A stretch of DNA of 5,962 nucleotides from Caproicibacter sp002399225 (GCA_036756705.1 DAIOKN010000061.1:1-5962); one strand, 5' to 3'; counted from the first letter of the stretch, positions 1-5,952 are shown. Numbers and translations: made by a program. Notes: generated from the sequence alone by a model not told the origin.

Positions 1-83
1 TTCTCCGCCGTGTCAATATCAAATTCTTACAATCCCGCGATCCGAAAGGAAGCCGCGGTAAAGGCTGCAACCCCGAAGAAAAT

Positions 84-212
84 TTATTCCTTACCCGCGC
101 CGTCCTGCGCCTTCAAGAGGGCGCGGCCCGCGTTCTTCGCGGTCAGGAATCGGCCGTTATGGATGGAGACTACGTCGTTGTCGGTCGCGCCGTCCGCGGC
201 GTCCCGCTTTCC
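84..212 (-). CDS. C-terminal fragment of a hypothetical protein, possibly a Big_2 (bacterial Ig-like) domain end
   Basis: An open minus-strand frame runs from the edge of the N-gap to a TAA stop at 86-84, giving 42 residues; the start lies in or beyond the gap. The segment DVVSIHNGRFLTAKNAGRA resembles the end of a Big_2 repeat, where a pattern like 'xVVSVdxNGxlTAKkAGtAtitA' is usual. Such domains commonly sit in Gram-positive surface proteins. The match covers only about 30 residues, so both the family and the reality of the gene are tentative. It lies on a different contig from the rest of the window, so closeness to the glycan operon means little. No convincing terminator follows the stop. 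Confidence 0.4.
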   Translation of the reverse strand, partial: GKRDAADGATDNDVVSIHNGRFLTAKNAGRALLKAQDGAGKE

Positions 213-222
213 NNNNNNNNNN
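213..222. other. Assembly gap (10 N)
   Basis: Ten consecutive N form a standard scaffold-gap placeholder, so the true distance is unknown. A transposase fragment abuts it on the right, which fits an assembly that broke in a multicopy insertion sequence. Reading frames should not be carried across it. Confidence 0.95.
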
Positions 223-288
223 CTCCGCCTCCATCAGCTGGGCGCAGAGCCATTCCAGCATGCTGAGCATTGGATCCGGTTCCGCCAT
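223..288 (-). CDS. IS256-family (Mutator-like) transposase, N-terminal fragment at contig edge
   Basis: Reading on the minus strand from an ATG at 288, the 22 residues begin MAEPDPMLSMLEWL and end in CAQLMEAE, where the contig stops. The 'MLEWLC-QLMEAE' stretch is the conserved start of IS256-type transposases, just before the 'ER...YRxGYRxR' region. IS256-type enzymes are DDE transposases that move their element by cut-and-paste or copy-out mechanisms. No ribosome binding site precedes 288. The frame stays open upstream with plausible residues (PAENQDLKC). In another frame an ATG at 338-336 has a GGAG five bases before it and would begin M-P-D-A-L-P. The real start may therefore be there, with a one-base shift between the two frames, or the copy may be a decayed remnant. 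No terminal inverted repeat is visible between here and the gene ending at 357. Confidence 0.55.
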
Positions 289-356
289 ACATTTCAGATC
301 CTGATTTTCGGCGGGCAGGTCGGGAGAGCGTCCGGCATCCCCTCTCCGCGCCGGGT

Positions 357-1937
357 CTAACGTGCATTTACCTTGCCGCCCCTCTCTTTTGCCGACTGAA
401 AAAGGTCCGCGACCGCCATGGAAGCGAAGATCGCAAAAACAGGCAAAACAAAATAGTGGTAGCGGTTCTGGTTTTCAAGGAACATGTGAAGGACGACGGT
501 GCCGATAAAGAGCAAAATCATTCCCTGCGCGGGCTGCGCATTCTTTTGCCGGAACAGGGAAAACCCGAACACGGCGGAAAAGAAAACCGCGAATAAGTAG
601 AAAGCATCGTTCAGCCGCGTGAATCGGTCGATGACGGCTTGCCGTTCCGGAGTGAGACCGCCCTGCTGCCCGAGAAAAAGGGCCGTCCATGTCGCGGCGT
701 AATCGTCGTTTCCCCAAAGCATCGTAAATTTCTCCACGGACAGGTTGAGCACGCCCAGCGGGTCGCCGCCGATCCGCTCAAAGGCGACGTCGCGGCTCGC
801 CTGCTGGGCCGCCTGCGCCGAATTGGTTGACGAGAAAACATGGGCGAAATAATCCGCGTCCTGCTGGTTCCAGGCGCCTTTGGCCTTGACGTTGACGCCG
901 TCCATCAGATTATAGCCAAAGGACACGGAGCCGCTGGGCAATTTGTAGGCAACGGCATTGGAAATGGATACGGAGATCAACTGACTGCACAGAACAAAGC
1001 TGAGGGAAATCACCAGCGCGAGGAACCAGCCCTGGCAGGATGCGCGGCTGAGTCTCCCGTTGAGCATTTTTTCGTTCTGATTGAATTGAACGGTATAGGG
1101 AACGATGCAGAGGACCGCCGCGATCAGCAGGATGGTCGCAAAAGGACGGACGGCGTTGGTCAGCGCAAGAGAGACGCCCAGCGCGACGCACAAAAACATG
1201 GAGCTTTCCCTGTTGCCGAGCGTGACCGGATAACGGTAGAGATAGAGGAAAAGCCATATACATATCAGCAGCATGCAGGTAAAAACGGATTCGGAGCCAA
1301 GGATCGTCCCATATAGAATCTGGGAAGGCCAAAACGCCTCCAGAAACAGCGCTGTCATGCCCGCAAGGCGTCCGAATAAGGACCGGGCGATGCGGTAGGT
1401 CACGAATACGCCCAGCAGGCTTGCCGCCAGATTCAGATACAGTCCTGCCCGGACCGACGTCCCCGTGATACGGAAAAGAAGCGACAGAACAAACGGATAG
1501 CCGATGACGTGCGGAAACTCCGCAATGTACCCGCTGTAGCCGGAACCGCTCAGACCGCCCTTCACCAGCAGTTCGGCAACCTGATAATAGGTTTGAAAAT
1601 CGGACGAAGGGGTAATCGGCAGCTTCGCGATCGTCCAGATCCGCAAAGCGGCGCTCAGGAGCATCACAGCGGCGACGACCGCCCGCTCGGCGGCCGGCCC
1701 GTGCCTTCGCTTTCGCCTCAACGCGTGCCGGCGGGACGAAGACGCGCCGAAAATGCCGGCGCCGGCGCAGACAAGGCCCAACGCGAGCGCAAGGGCGCAC
1801 AGCAGCCCGCCGCACCACAGATACGGATGCGCCCTCGCGGCGGACATCCGCTGGATGTCGCTTGCCAGGGCGTACACGGCGCAGATTTCAAACGCCGCCA
1901 GCGAAAAATATACGAACCAGTTCTTTCGGATCGTCAT
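357..1937 (-). CDS. GT39/PMT-like polytopic membrane glycosyltransferase
   Basis: The 526-residue protein has about 12 hydrophobic spans, for example residues 8-24, 42-62, 86-104, 145-158, 164-182, 216-235, 265-282, 303-324, 445-462, 472-486 and 495-513. The first outer loop carries SSDFQTYYQVA with Asp113, the position of the catalytic acidic residue in GT-C enzymes of the PMT_2/ArnT type. ExxHVIGYPF follows near 140-149, and the C-terminal part has NRYHYFVLPVFAI at 491-503, typical of this group. Family members move a sugar from a lipid-phosphate donor to an acceptor outside the membrane. The donor and acceptor cannot be read from sequence. I chose ATG 1937 because AAGGG (1946-1950) lies 8 bases before it; an in-frame GTG at 1946 overlaps that site and has none of its own. 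It is the last gene of the operon, 15 bp after the NfrB-like gene. The long outer loop, residues about 325-440, has no motif I recognise. Confidence 0.85.
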   Translation of the reverse strand: MTIRKNWFVYFSLAAFEICAVYALASDIQRMSAARAHPYLWCGGLLCALALALGLVCAGAGIFGASSSRRHALRRKRRHGPAAERAVVAAVMLLSAALRIWTIAKLPITPSSDFQTYYQVAELLVKGGLSGSGYSGYIAEFPHVIGYPFVLSLLFRITGTSVRAGLYLNLAASLLGVFVTYRIARSLFGRLAGMTALFLEAFWPSQILYGTILGSESVFTCMLLICIWLFLYLYRYPVTLGNRESSMFLCVALGVSLALTNAVRPFATILLIAAVLCIVPYTVQFNQNEKMLNGRLSRASCQGWFLALVISLSFVLCSQLISVSISNAVAYKLPSGSVSFGYNLMDGVNVKAKGAWNQQDADYFAHVFSSTNSAQAAQQASRDVAFERIGGDPLGVLNLSVEKFTMLWGNDDYAATWTALFLGQQGGLTPERQAVIDRFTRLNDAFYLFAVFFSAVFGFSLFRQKNAQPAQGMILLFIGTVVLHMFLENQNRYHYFVLPVFAIFASMAVADLFQSAKERGGKVNAR

Positions 1938-1945
1938 CGAGATCA

Positions 1946-1950
1946 CCCTT
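1946..1950 (-). promoter_or_regulatory. Ribosome binding site of the GT39-like gene
   Basis: AAGGG on the minus strand lies 8 bases before ATG 1937 and directly against the alternative GTG at 1946-1944. This spacing decides the start in favour of ATG 1937. Confidence 0.65.
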
Positions 1951-1952
1951 CA

Positions 1953-4013
1953 TCAGAGAAAGTCATCAGAGGACTGAAGCGCCGCGGCCGGAATGCCGGC
2001 GTCCTGCGAAAGCCCGCGGGGTTTCTTCGCGCGGCCGCCGGGTTCCTCCAATCCCATGTAGGAAAGGATGTCCGCCGTATACCCGTAATGGTCGATTGCG
2101 AGGACGGCCTGCTCCCAGGTGATTGCGCCGGCATCAAGGCGCCGGGTGACGGACCGGTATCCGATCGACGCAGGGGTGTCCGGACTGTGAATGGCTTCGA
2201 GGATGCTGGCCCGCGTTGTGTATACAAAGCCGCATTGCCGCATGGAAGCGCCGGGCGGCCTCGGCGGATCTTCGAGATCGGAGAGTTCGTTCACGGCGAA
2301 AACGGTCACGGCTTCCGTTTCCAAAACAGGATACAGCAGCCGCTTTGCAAGCATATCCTTGTCAAACTCGCCCGAAAGGTTATGGGTAAAGGCGCGAAGG
2401 CTGCCCACAAAAATATTATGCCGGACGCTTGCGACAGCCTCCGCAAGCTGTTCCTCTGTGATAAGACCCCGCCTGAGCAGTACTTCGCCAACGTGGGAGC
2501 CTTTCTCCCTGCTCTGCCGGAGCGCGGCGCTCAGCGAGCTCACGTCTATGTATTGCTTTTCCAGCAGGACGTCTCCGATGTTCCGGTAGTAGCGGCGCAG
2601 AACCGGCTGCTGCAGAAACGTATGGTCCGTTTTGCTCCATGCGACTTTCCTGGGCTTTTTCTTTGTCCCCGTTCCGAAGAAATAGAGCTTCCAGGCCTTC
2701 AGGGTAGCCGTCAGATTGATGATGTTGCCCCAGACGAGGCGGACCGGCATGAGCGGAGGCAACAGGCACGCCACGGCCATACTTTTAAATCCGTAAAAGT
2801 TTGCGATCGCCACCGCCCGCATGGTCTGGCGAAACACCATCATCAGCGTTAAAAATACGCAAAGCCCGTACGCCAGGGTCCCCCGGGGATACATGTAGGG
2901 AAGCGGAAAAACCAACGACGCAAGGTAATAGAGGAATACGAGGTAGCCGGGCAGCACCATGATGTTGCCCAGCTTGGCCTTCAGGTCCTTGTAAATCGAA
3001 TACCTGCCCGCAAACCCCATGCTGCTGGGTTTGAAGATTTCGGAGACCCTGGCCGACTGCATCGTGATCCCGTAGATCCAGCGCGTTTTCTGCCGGACCG
3101 CGGTCTTGAACGTATCCGGGAAAAAGCTCCGCGTCGCGACGAAATCCCACCGGACGGTGTGATTGTCCATCAGCCGGGGGACCTTCTCCAGAACAAAATG
3201 CGTTTTAAAGCCCCTTTCGGCCAGGATCAGCGACAATTTATAGTCCTCGGTCAGGCTGTCCTCCGGCAAAAGCGGCCGGTCCCCCCAACGGTCGAGGATC
3301 CTGTGCGACACGACAAAGCCCGTCCCCGCGGACGGGACCATCGCGGACATCACCTCGCGGGCCCCCATGGTCCTGTAGTGGTTCTCAGCGAACTCGTCGG
3401 CATAGGTGCCGATCGTCATGCCCTGCCATATGTTCCTCAGGGTGGGCATCTTTTGCAGGGGGATCACGGGAAATTGCAGCACGTCGTATGAATCGAGCAG
3501 ATAGCTCGTCAGTTTGAGTTCATAGGGGTGGACGACGTCCTCGGAGTCGTGTATGGTGACCGAGCAGAACCGCCAGCCGCGTTCGCTTTCGTACCGCTTG
3601 ATGGCGCGGATGACGTTGTTGACATTGTCCGCCTTGGTGGTCGGGCCGGGGCGGGCGTTCACGATGGGGTGCACGTTGCCGTGCCTGCGGGCCAGCGCGT
3701 CAGCGACGCGGACGGTCGCCTCGTCGTTGGGGTATACGCCGATAAAAACATGGTACATCGATGGTGGGTATTGCAGAGAGGAAAGCAGATTGCCAACGAC
3801 GGCTTCCAGAACATTGTCCTCATGCCACGCCGCGATCACCACCGCCAGCAATTTCGGGGGCGCCGCGTCGAGGGATTCAAACGGCAGGCGTTTCAGCTCT
3901 CCGTGCCTGATGTTCCGAACAATATTCAGAATGTCCCAGACCAGATCATCGATGCTGAAAACAATAAAACCGAGCGCGACAAACAATCCCATATTTTGAA
4001 CGATTCGGTCCAT
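1953..4013 (-). CDS. nfrB: NfrB-like processive family 2 glycosyltransferase with C-terminal MshEN/T2SSE_N domain
   Basis: The 686-residue protein matches E. coli NfrB (phage N4 adsorption protein B) along its length. It has an N-terminal membrane span (8-27, ending IDDL) and a GT-A domain (about 52-315). Within that domain are AAWHED (61-66), YPND (94-97), ARPGPTTKAD (120-129), HDSEDV (155-160), VPSAGTG (226-232), LTED (254-257) and the Q-x-x-R-W motif QKTRW (308-312). These are hallmarks of processive inverting synthases like cellulose synthase. Further membrane spans follow at about 350-374, 379-394 and 411-431, then RKVAWSKTDHTF (455-466), which parallels NfrB. Residues 478-610 form a T2SSE_N/MshEN domain with two repeats (478-500 and 507-529), the module that binds cyclic di-GMP in MshE. 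The tail (about 618-655) also resembles NfrB. The likely role is c-di-GMP-influenced glycan synthesis and export at the membrane, fed by WecB encoded 19 bp upstream. ATG 4013 has GGAG five bases before it. The polymer made is inferred, not shown. Confidence 0.9.
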   Translation of the reverse strand: MDRIVQNMGLFVALGFIVFSIDDLVWDILNIVRNIRHGELKRLPFESLDAAPPKLLAVVIAAWHEDNVLEAVVGNLLSSLQYPPSMYHVFIGVYPNDEATVRVADALARRHGNVHPIVNARPGPTTKADNVNNVIRAIKRYESERGWRFCSVTIHDSEDVVHPYELKLTSYLLDSYDVLQFPVIPLQKMPTLRNIWQGMTIGTYADEFAENHYRTMGAREVMSAMVPSAGTGFVVSHRILDRWGDRPLLPEDSLTEDYKLSLILAERGFKTHFVLEKVPRLMDNHTVRWDFVATRSFFPDTFKTAVRQKTRWIYGITMQSARVSEIFKPSSMGFAGRYSIYKDLKAKLGNIMVLPGYLVFLYYLASLVFPLPYMYPRGTLAYGLCVFLTLMMVFRQTMRAVAIANFYGFKSMAVACLLPPLMPVRLVWGNIINLTATLKAWKLYFFGTGTKKKPRKVAWSKTDHTFLQQPVLRRYYRNIGDVLLEKQYIDVSSLSAALRQSREKGSHVGEVLLRRGLITEEQLAEAVASVRHNIFVGSLRAFTHNLSGEFDKDMLAKRLLYPVLETEAVTVFAVNELSDLEDPPRPPGASMRQCGFVYTTRASILEAIHSPDTPASIGYRSVTRRLDAGAITWEQAVLAIDHYGYTADILSYMGLEEPGGRAKKPRGLSQDAGIPAAALQSSDDFL

Positions 4014-4032
4014 TCTGCACTCCGTCTCCCAT

Positions 4033-5148
4033 TCACCGGTCCTGTTTCATGAGCAACTCTTCCAAAATATCCGCGATTCTTCCGCTGGCAAAGCCGTCCC
4101 CATAGGGATTGGAAGCATGGCTCATTTTATCGTAGACCTCTTGATCCTCAAGCAATTCCTTGAAACTGCGGTAGATTTTTTCTTCATCCGCGCCCACCAG
4201 CTTTAACGTCCCCGCGGCGATCCCTTCCGGGCGTTCCGTCGTATCCCGCATGACAAGGACGGGTTTCCCAAGCGAAGACGCCTCTTCCTGAATTCCGCCG
4301 CTGTCTGTAAGGACCAAATAACTGCGCGCCAAAAAATTATGAAAATCCAAAACATCGAGCGGATCGATCAGATGAATCCGTTCGCATCCGCTCAGTTCCC
4401 GTTCCGCCGCTTTTCTGACCGCAGGATTCCGGTGGACGGGATAAATCGCCTTCACATCCGGATATTCCTCCATCGTCCTGCGAATGGCCCGGAACATGTG
4501 AATCATGGGTTCGCCAAGATTTTCCCGGCGGTGAGCCGTGATGAGGATCAGCCGGCCATGAGAGGCCCACGTCAATTCCGGGTGGGAGTAATTCTGCCGG
4601 ACCGTGGTCCGTAAGGCGTCGATCCCCGTGTTTCCCGTAACAAAAACCGTCTCCGGATTTTTCCCTTCCCGCAGCAGATTGTCTCTGGCCGCAGGCGTGG
4701 GGGCAAAATGATACTGCGCGATGGAGCCCACCGCCTGACGGTTGAATTCTTCGGGAAAGGGAGCGCGGTTGTTATAGGTGCGCAGCCCCGCTTCGACATG
4801 ACCGACCGGGATGCCCAGATAAAAGCAGGCCAAAGCCGCCGCAAAGGTCGTACTGGTGTCCCCGTGGACAAGCACCACATCCGGCTTTGCTTTCACCAGC
4901 ACAGGCTTAATCCGGGTCAAAATGCTTACCGTAATATCAAAAAGCGTCTGCCCTTCCTTCATGACGGACAGGTCATAATCCGGGCAAATTTCAAATACCC
5001 TTAATACCTGATCCAGCATCTGCCTGTGCTGGCCCGTAACGCAGACTTCCGTGCGAAACCGAGGCCGCGATTCGAGCTCTTTCACAAGGGGGCACATTTT
5101 AATCGCTTCCGGTCTCGTTCCAAAAACGGCAAGAATTTTTTTCTCCAT
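4033..5148 (-). CDS. wecB: UDP-N-acetylglucosamine 2-epimerase (non-hydrolysing)
   Basis: The 371-residue cytoplasmic enzyme interconverts UDP-GlcNAc and UDP-ManNAc. Family signatures are clear: FGTRPEAIKM (9-18), VTGQHRQML (37-45, part of the allosteric UDP-GlcNAc site in bacterial enzymes), HGDTST (95-100) with catalytic-type Asp97, HVEAGLRT (117-124) with Glu119, PFPEEFNRQ (130-138), TAHRREN (204-210) with His206, YPVHRNP (236-242) and TDSGGIQEEA (281-290). The length is normal and no key residue is missing. ATG 5148 was chosen because AAAGGA lies 6 bases before it and the protein then starts where family members do; an in-frame ATG at 5205 adds 19 atypical residues and has no such site. 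It is the first gene of the operon. UDP-ManNAc can also feed teichoic acid linkage units, but the adjacent NfrB-like gene and the lack of a wecC dehydrogenase favour direct use of ManNAc here. Confidence 0.96.
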   Translation of the reverse strand: MEKKILAVFGTRPEAIKMCPLVKELESRPRFRTEVCVTGQHRQMLDQVLRVFEICPDYDLSVMKEGQTLFDITVSILTRIKPVLVKAKPDVVLVHGDTSTTFAAALACFYLGIPVGHVEAGLRTYNNRAPFPEEFNRQAVGSIAQYHFAPTPAARDNLLREGKNPETVFVTGNTGIDALRTTVRQNYSHPELTWASHGRLILITAHRRENLGEPMIHMFRAIRRTMEEYPDVKAIYPVHRNPAVRKAAERELSGCERIHLIDPLDVLDFHNFLARSYLVLTDSGGIQEEASSLGKPVLVMRDTTERPEGIAAGTLKLVGADEEKIYRSFKELLEDQEVYDKMSHASNPYGDGFASGRIADILEELLMKQDR

Positions 5149-5154
5149 TTCCAG

Positions 5155-5160
5155 TCCTTT
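5155..5160 (-). promoter_or_regulatory. Ribosome binding site of wecB
   Basis: AAAGGA on the minus strand lies 6 bases before ATG 5148. It supports that start over the upstream ATG at 5205. Confidence 0.8.
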
Positions 5161-5255
5161 TTCAAATAACAGAATTTTAGGGATATTCACTAAGTTTTTA
5201 TACAATTGTTATTTCATTTTTTACACGTTTTTTACAATAAAGAAGGATTAAATAC

Positions 5256-5284
5256 ATTATAAATCCGGAAAATTGTAAATACAA
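5256..5284 (-). promoter_or_regulatory. Candidate sigma-A promoter of the wecB operon
   Basis: On the minus strand a perfect TATAAT (5261-5256) lies 17 bases after TTGTAT (5284-5279). The -35 matches the consensus TTGACA at only three positions. Transcription would begin near 5249, giving a leader of about 100 nt of very AT-rich RNA before wecB. No other promoter is visible in the short gaps between the three operon genes, so they are probably co-transcribed from here. Confidence 0.5.
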
Positions 5285-5318
5285 GCGAACCGAAAAACCA
5301 ATTGTTGTTAAATATAAG

Positions 5319-5373
5319 GCCTTGCACGAAAATGTGCAGGGCTCGGCGCGGGCATGCAATGCCTGCAACAGGC
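5319..5373. repeat. Cluster of three short hairpins between the tRNA terminator and the wecB promoter
   Basis: Three inverted repeats stand in a row. The first is GCCTTGCAC (5319-5327) with GTGCAGGGC (5334-5342), nine pairs including one G-U. The second is GGCAT (5351-5355) with ATGCC (5359-5363). The third is GCCTG (5361-5365) with CAGGC (5369-5373). The second and third share GCC at 5361-5363, so they cannot both form. On the minus strand the first is followed by CTTATATTT, which might act as a weak second terminator. Function is unknown. Confidence 0.5.
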
Positions 5374-5404
5374 AAAAAATAGAGGCCCACCGCATGGTGG
5401 GCCC
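5374..5404 (-). terminator. Rho-independent terminator downstream of the tRNA-Val remnant, possibly bidirectional
   Basis: On the minus strand a nine-pair stem (5404-5396 with 5391-5383, eight Watson-Crick pairs and one G-U) with a four-base loop is followed by T-A-T6 (5381-5374). It starts 8 bases after the CCA end of the tRNA remnant, as expected for the terminator of the original tRNA gene. On the plus strand the same stem (5384-5403) is followed by A-T5 at 5405-5410, so it could also stop rightward transcription. Confidence 0.85.
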
Positions 5405-5411
5405 ATTTTTC

Positions 5412-5461
5412 TGGTGGACGTTACAGGGCTCGAACCTGTGACCTTTCGCACGTCAAGCGAA
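5412..5461 (-). tRNA. 3' fragment of tRNA-Val(GAC): probable attachment-site remnant of an integrated element
   Basis: The minus strand reads as the 3' 50 nt of a tRNA. It has anticodon stem TTCGC/GCGAA (5461-5457 and 5449-5445) around loop TTGACGT, whose anticodon GAC reads valine. Next come variable loop AGGTC, T arm ACAGG-TTCGAGC-CCTGT (5439-5423), acceptor strand AACGTCC (5422-5416), discriminator A and an encoded CCA (5414-5412). Upstream there is no D arm and no 5' acceptor strand (GGACGTT would be expected). Instead AT-rich DNA begins exactly at the anticodon stem, so this is not a working tRNA. Tyrosine recombinases that use tRNA 3' ends leave such a fragment at the far end of the inserted element, while an intact gene remains at the near end. 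The retained terminator downstream says the low-coordinate side is the native flank. Confidence 0.88.
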
Positions 5462-5595
5462 ATTTGAATTTATAAAATCCAGCATCCATGGGAAAAATTC
5501 AGGTATTCCGGCAAAATTAATTTTTGAAACCGAAATAAGAACAAACAAACCGACATTTTTGCCGTAATATGTCGTACTAAAATCCGGAATGCATC

Positions 5596-5636
5596 TACCC
5601 TGAACTGCCCTATTGCGTTGAATAGCAGATCAGGTA
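5596..5636. repeat. Imperfect 41-nt hairpin upstream of the antitoxin promoter
   Basis: TACC-TGA-CTG-CTATT (5596-5599, 5601-5603, 5605-5607, 5610-5614) pairs with AATAG-CAG-TCA-GGTA (5621-5636) around a six-base loop, with small bulges and one mismatch, for 15 pairs in total. No T run follows on either strand, so it is unlikely to be a terminator. It could be a protein-binding dyad. Confidence 0.5.
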
Positions 5637-5647
5637 TAAATTCTTAA

Positions 5648-5669
5648 ATTAGGTTGAATTTATCCTAAT
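5648..5669. promoter_or_regulatory. Inverted repeat overlapping the -35 box: candidate antitoxin operator
   Basis: ATTAGG (5648-5653) and CCTAAT (5664-5669) form a perfect six-base dyad flanking the -35 hexamer. Phd/YefM antitoxins usually repress their own operon by binding such palindromes at the promoter. That this dyad is the operator is inferred from position. Confidence 0.45.
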
Positions 5670-5682
5670 ATCAGCGTATACT
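5654..5682 (+). promoter_or_regulatory. Sigma-A-type promoter of the phd-toxin operon
   Basis: TTGAAT (5654-5659) and TATACT (5677-5682) are separated by 17 bases, each differing from consensus by two bases or fewer. Transcription would start near 5689, about 20 bases before the antitoxin ATG and just ahead of its ribosome binding site. Confidence 0.75.
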
Positions 5683-5709
5683 ACATAGTGAAAAGGGAGG
5701 GATGAATTC

Positions 5710-5952
5710 ATGCAAATCAATACAAACAGTCTGGTATCGATCTCGGAAGCAAATCAGAATTTTTCCAAGGTGGCAAGGCTTGTGGACAAAACCGGGGCGG
5801 CGGTTATTTTGAAGAACAATTCCCCCCGGTACATCGTGTTGGAGTACAGCCAATTCCAAAATGAGGAATTTGCCGACGACGCTTCCGTCCTGGAAATCGG
5901 GAAATCCATTGTAAAGCGCAACCTGAAAGCATTTCAGGAGCTGGCAAAATGA
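5710..5952 (+). CDS. Type II toxin-antitoxin system antitoxin, Phd/YefM family
   Basis: The 80-residue protein starts MQINTNSLVSISEANQNFS and has the Phd/YefM fold signature. An N-terminal DNA-binding half has SISEANQNFSKVARLVDKTG (residues 10-29) and the strand-turn-strand AVILKNNSPRYIVLEY (31-46). It is followed by a variable, charged C-terminal half (47-80) that would wrap and neutralise the toxin. AGGGAGGG (5694-5701) lies 8 bases before ATG 5710. The stop overlaps the ATG of the next gene (ATGA at 5949-5952), the usual coupling of antitoxin and toxin. It sits near the inferred end of an integrated element, where such modules often stabilise the element; that role here is inference. The product would be cytoplasmic and probably represses its own promoter with the toxin as co-repressor. 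Confidence 0.93.
   Translation: MQINTNSLVSISEANQNFSKVARLVDKTGAAVILKNNSPRYIVLEYSQFQNEEFADDASVLEIGKSIVKRNLKAFQELAK

Noticed and set aside
11..16. TTGACA on the minus strand as a -35 box
   Set aside because: The place where a -10 would be lies outside the window, so it cannot be supported.
322..348. GGAGAG/CTCTCC inverted repeat after the GT39-like stop as an operon terminator
   Set aside because: It has only six pairs with a loop of more than 12 bases and no T run on the minus strand.
1509..2852. Long plus-strand open frame antiparallel to the NfrB-like and GT39-like genes
   Set aside because: It is a GC-rich antisense shadow with low-complexity R/G/A/P-rich translation, and both opposite-strand genes have clear family motifs.
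5149..5205. Upstream ATG extending WecB by 19 residues
   Set aside because: No Shine-Dalgarno precedes 5205, the added residues are atypical for the family, and ATG 5148 has AAAGGA at 6 bases.
5198..5395. Minus-strand open frame of 65 codons upstream of wecB
   Set aside because: It starts in the loop of the tRNA terminator, has no ribosome binding site, runs through the hairpin cluster and promoter, and resembles no protein.
5412..5500. Complete tRNA-Val gene
   Set aside because: No D arm or 5' acceptor strand complementary to AACGTCC exists upstream on the minus strand; the sequence there is AT-rich and unrelated.
5671..5859. Minus-strand 62-codon frame over the antitoxin gene
   Set aside because: It is a shadow of the phd gene with no ribosome binding site, and it runs across the phd promoter region.
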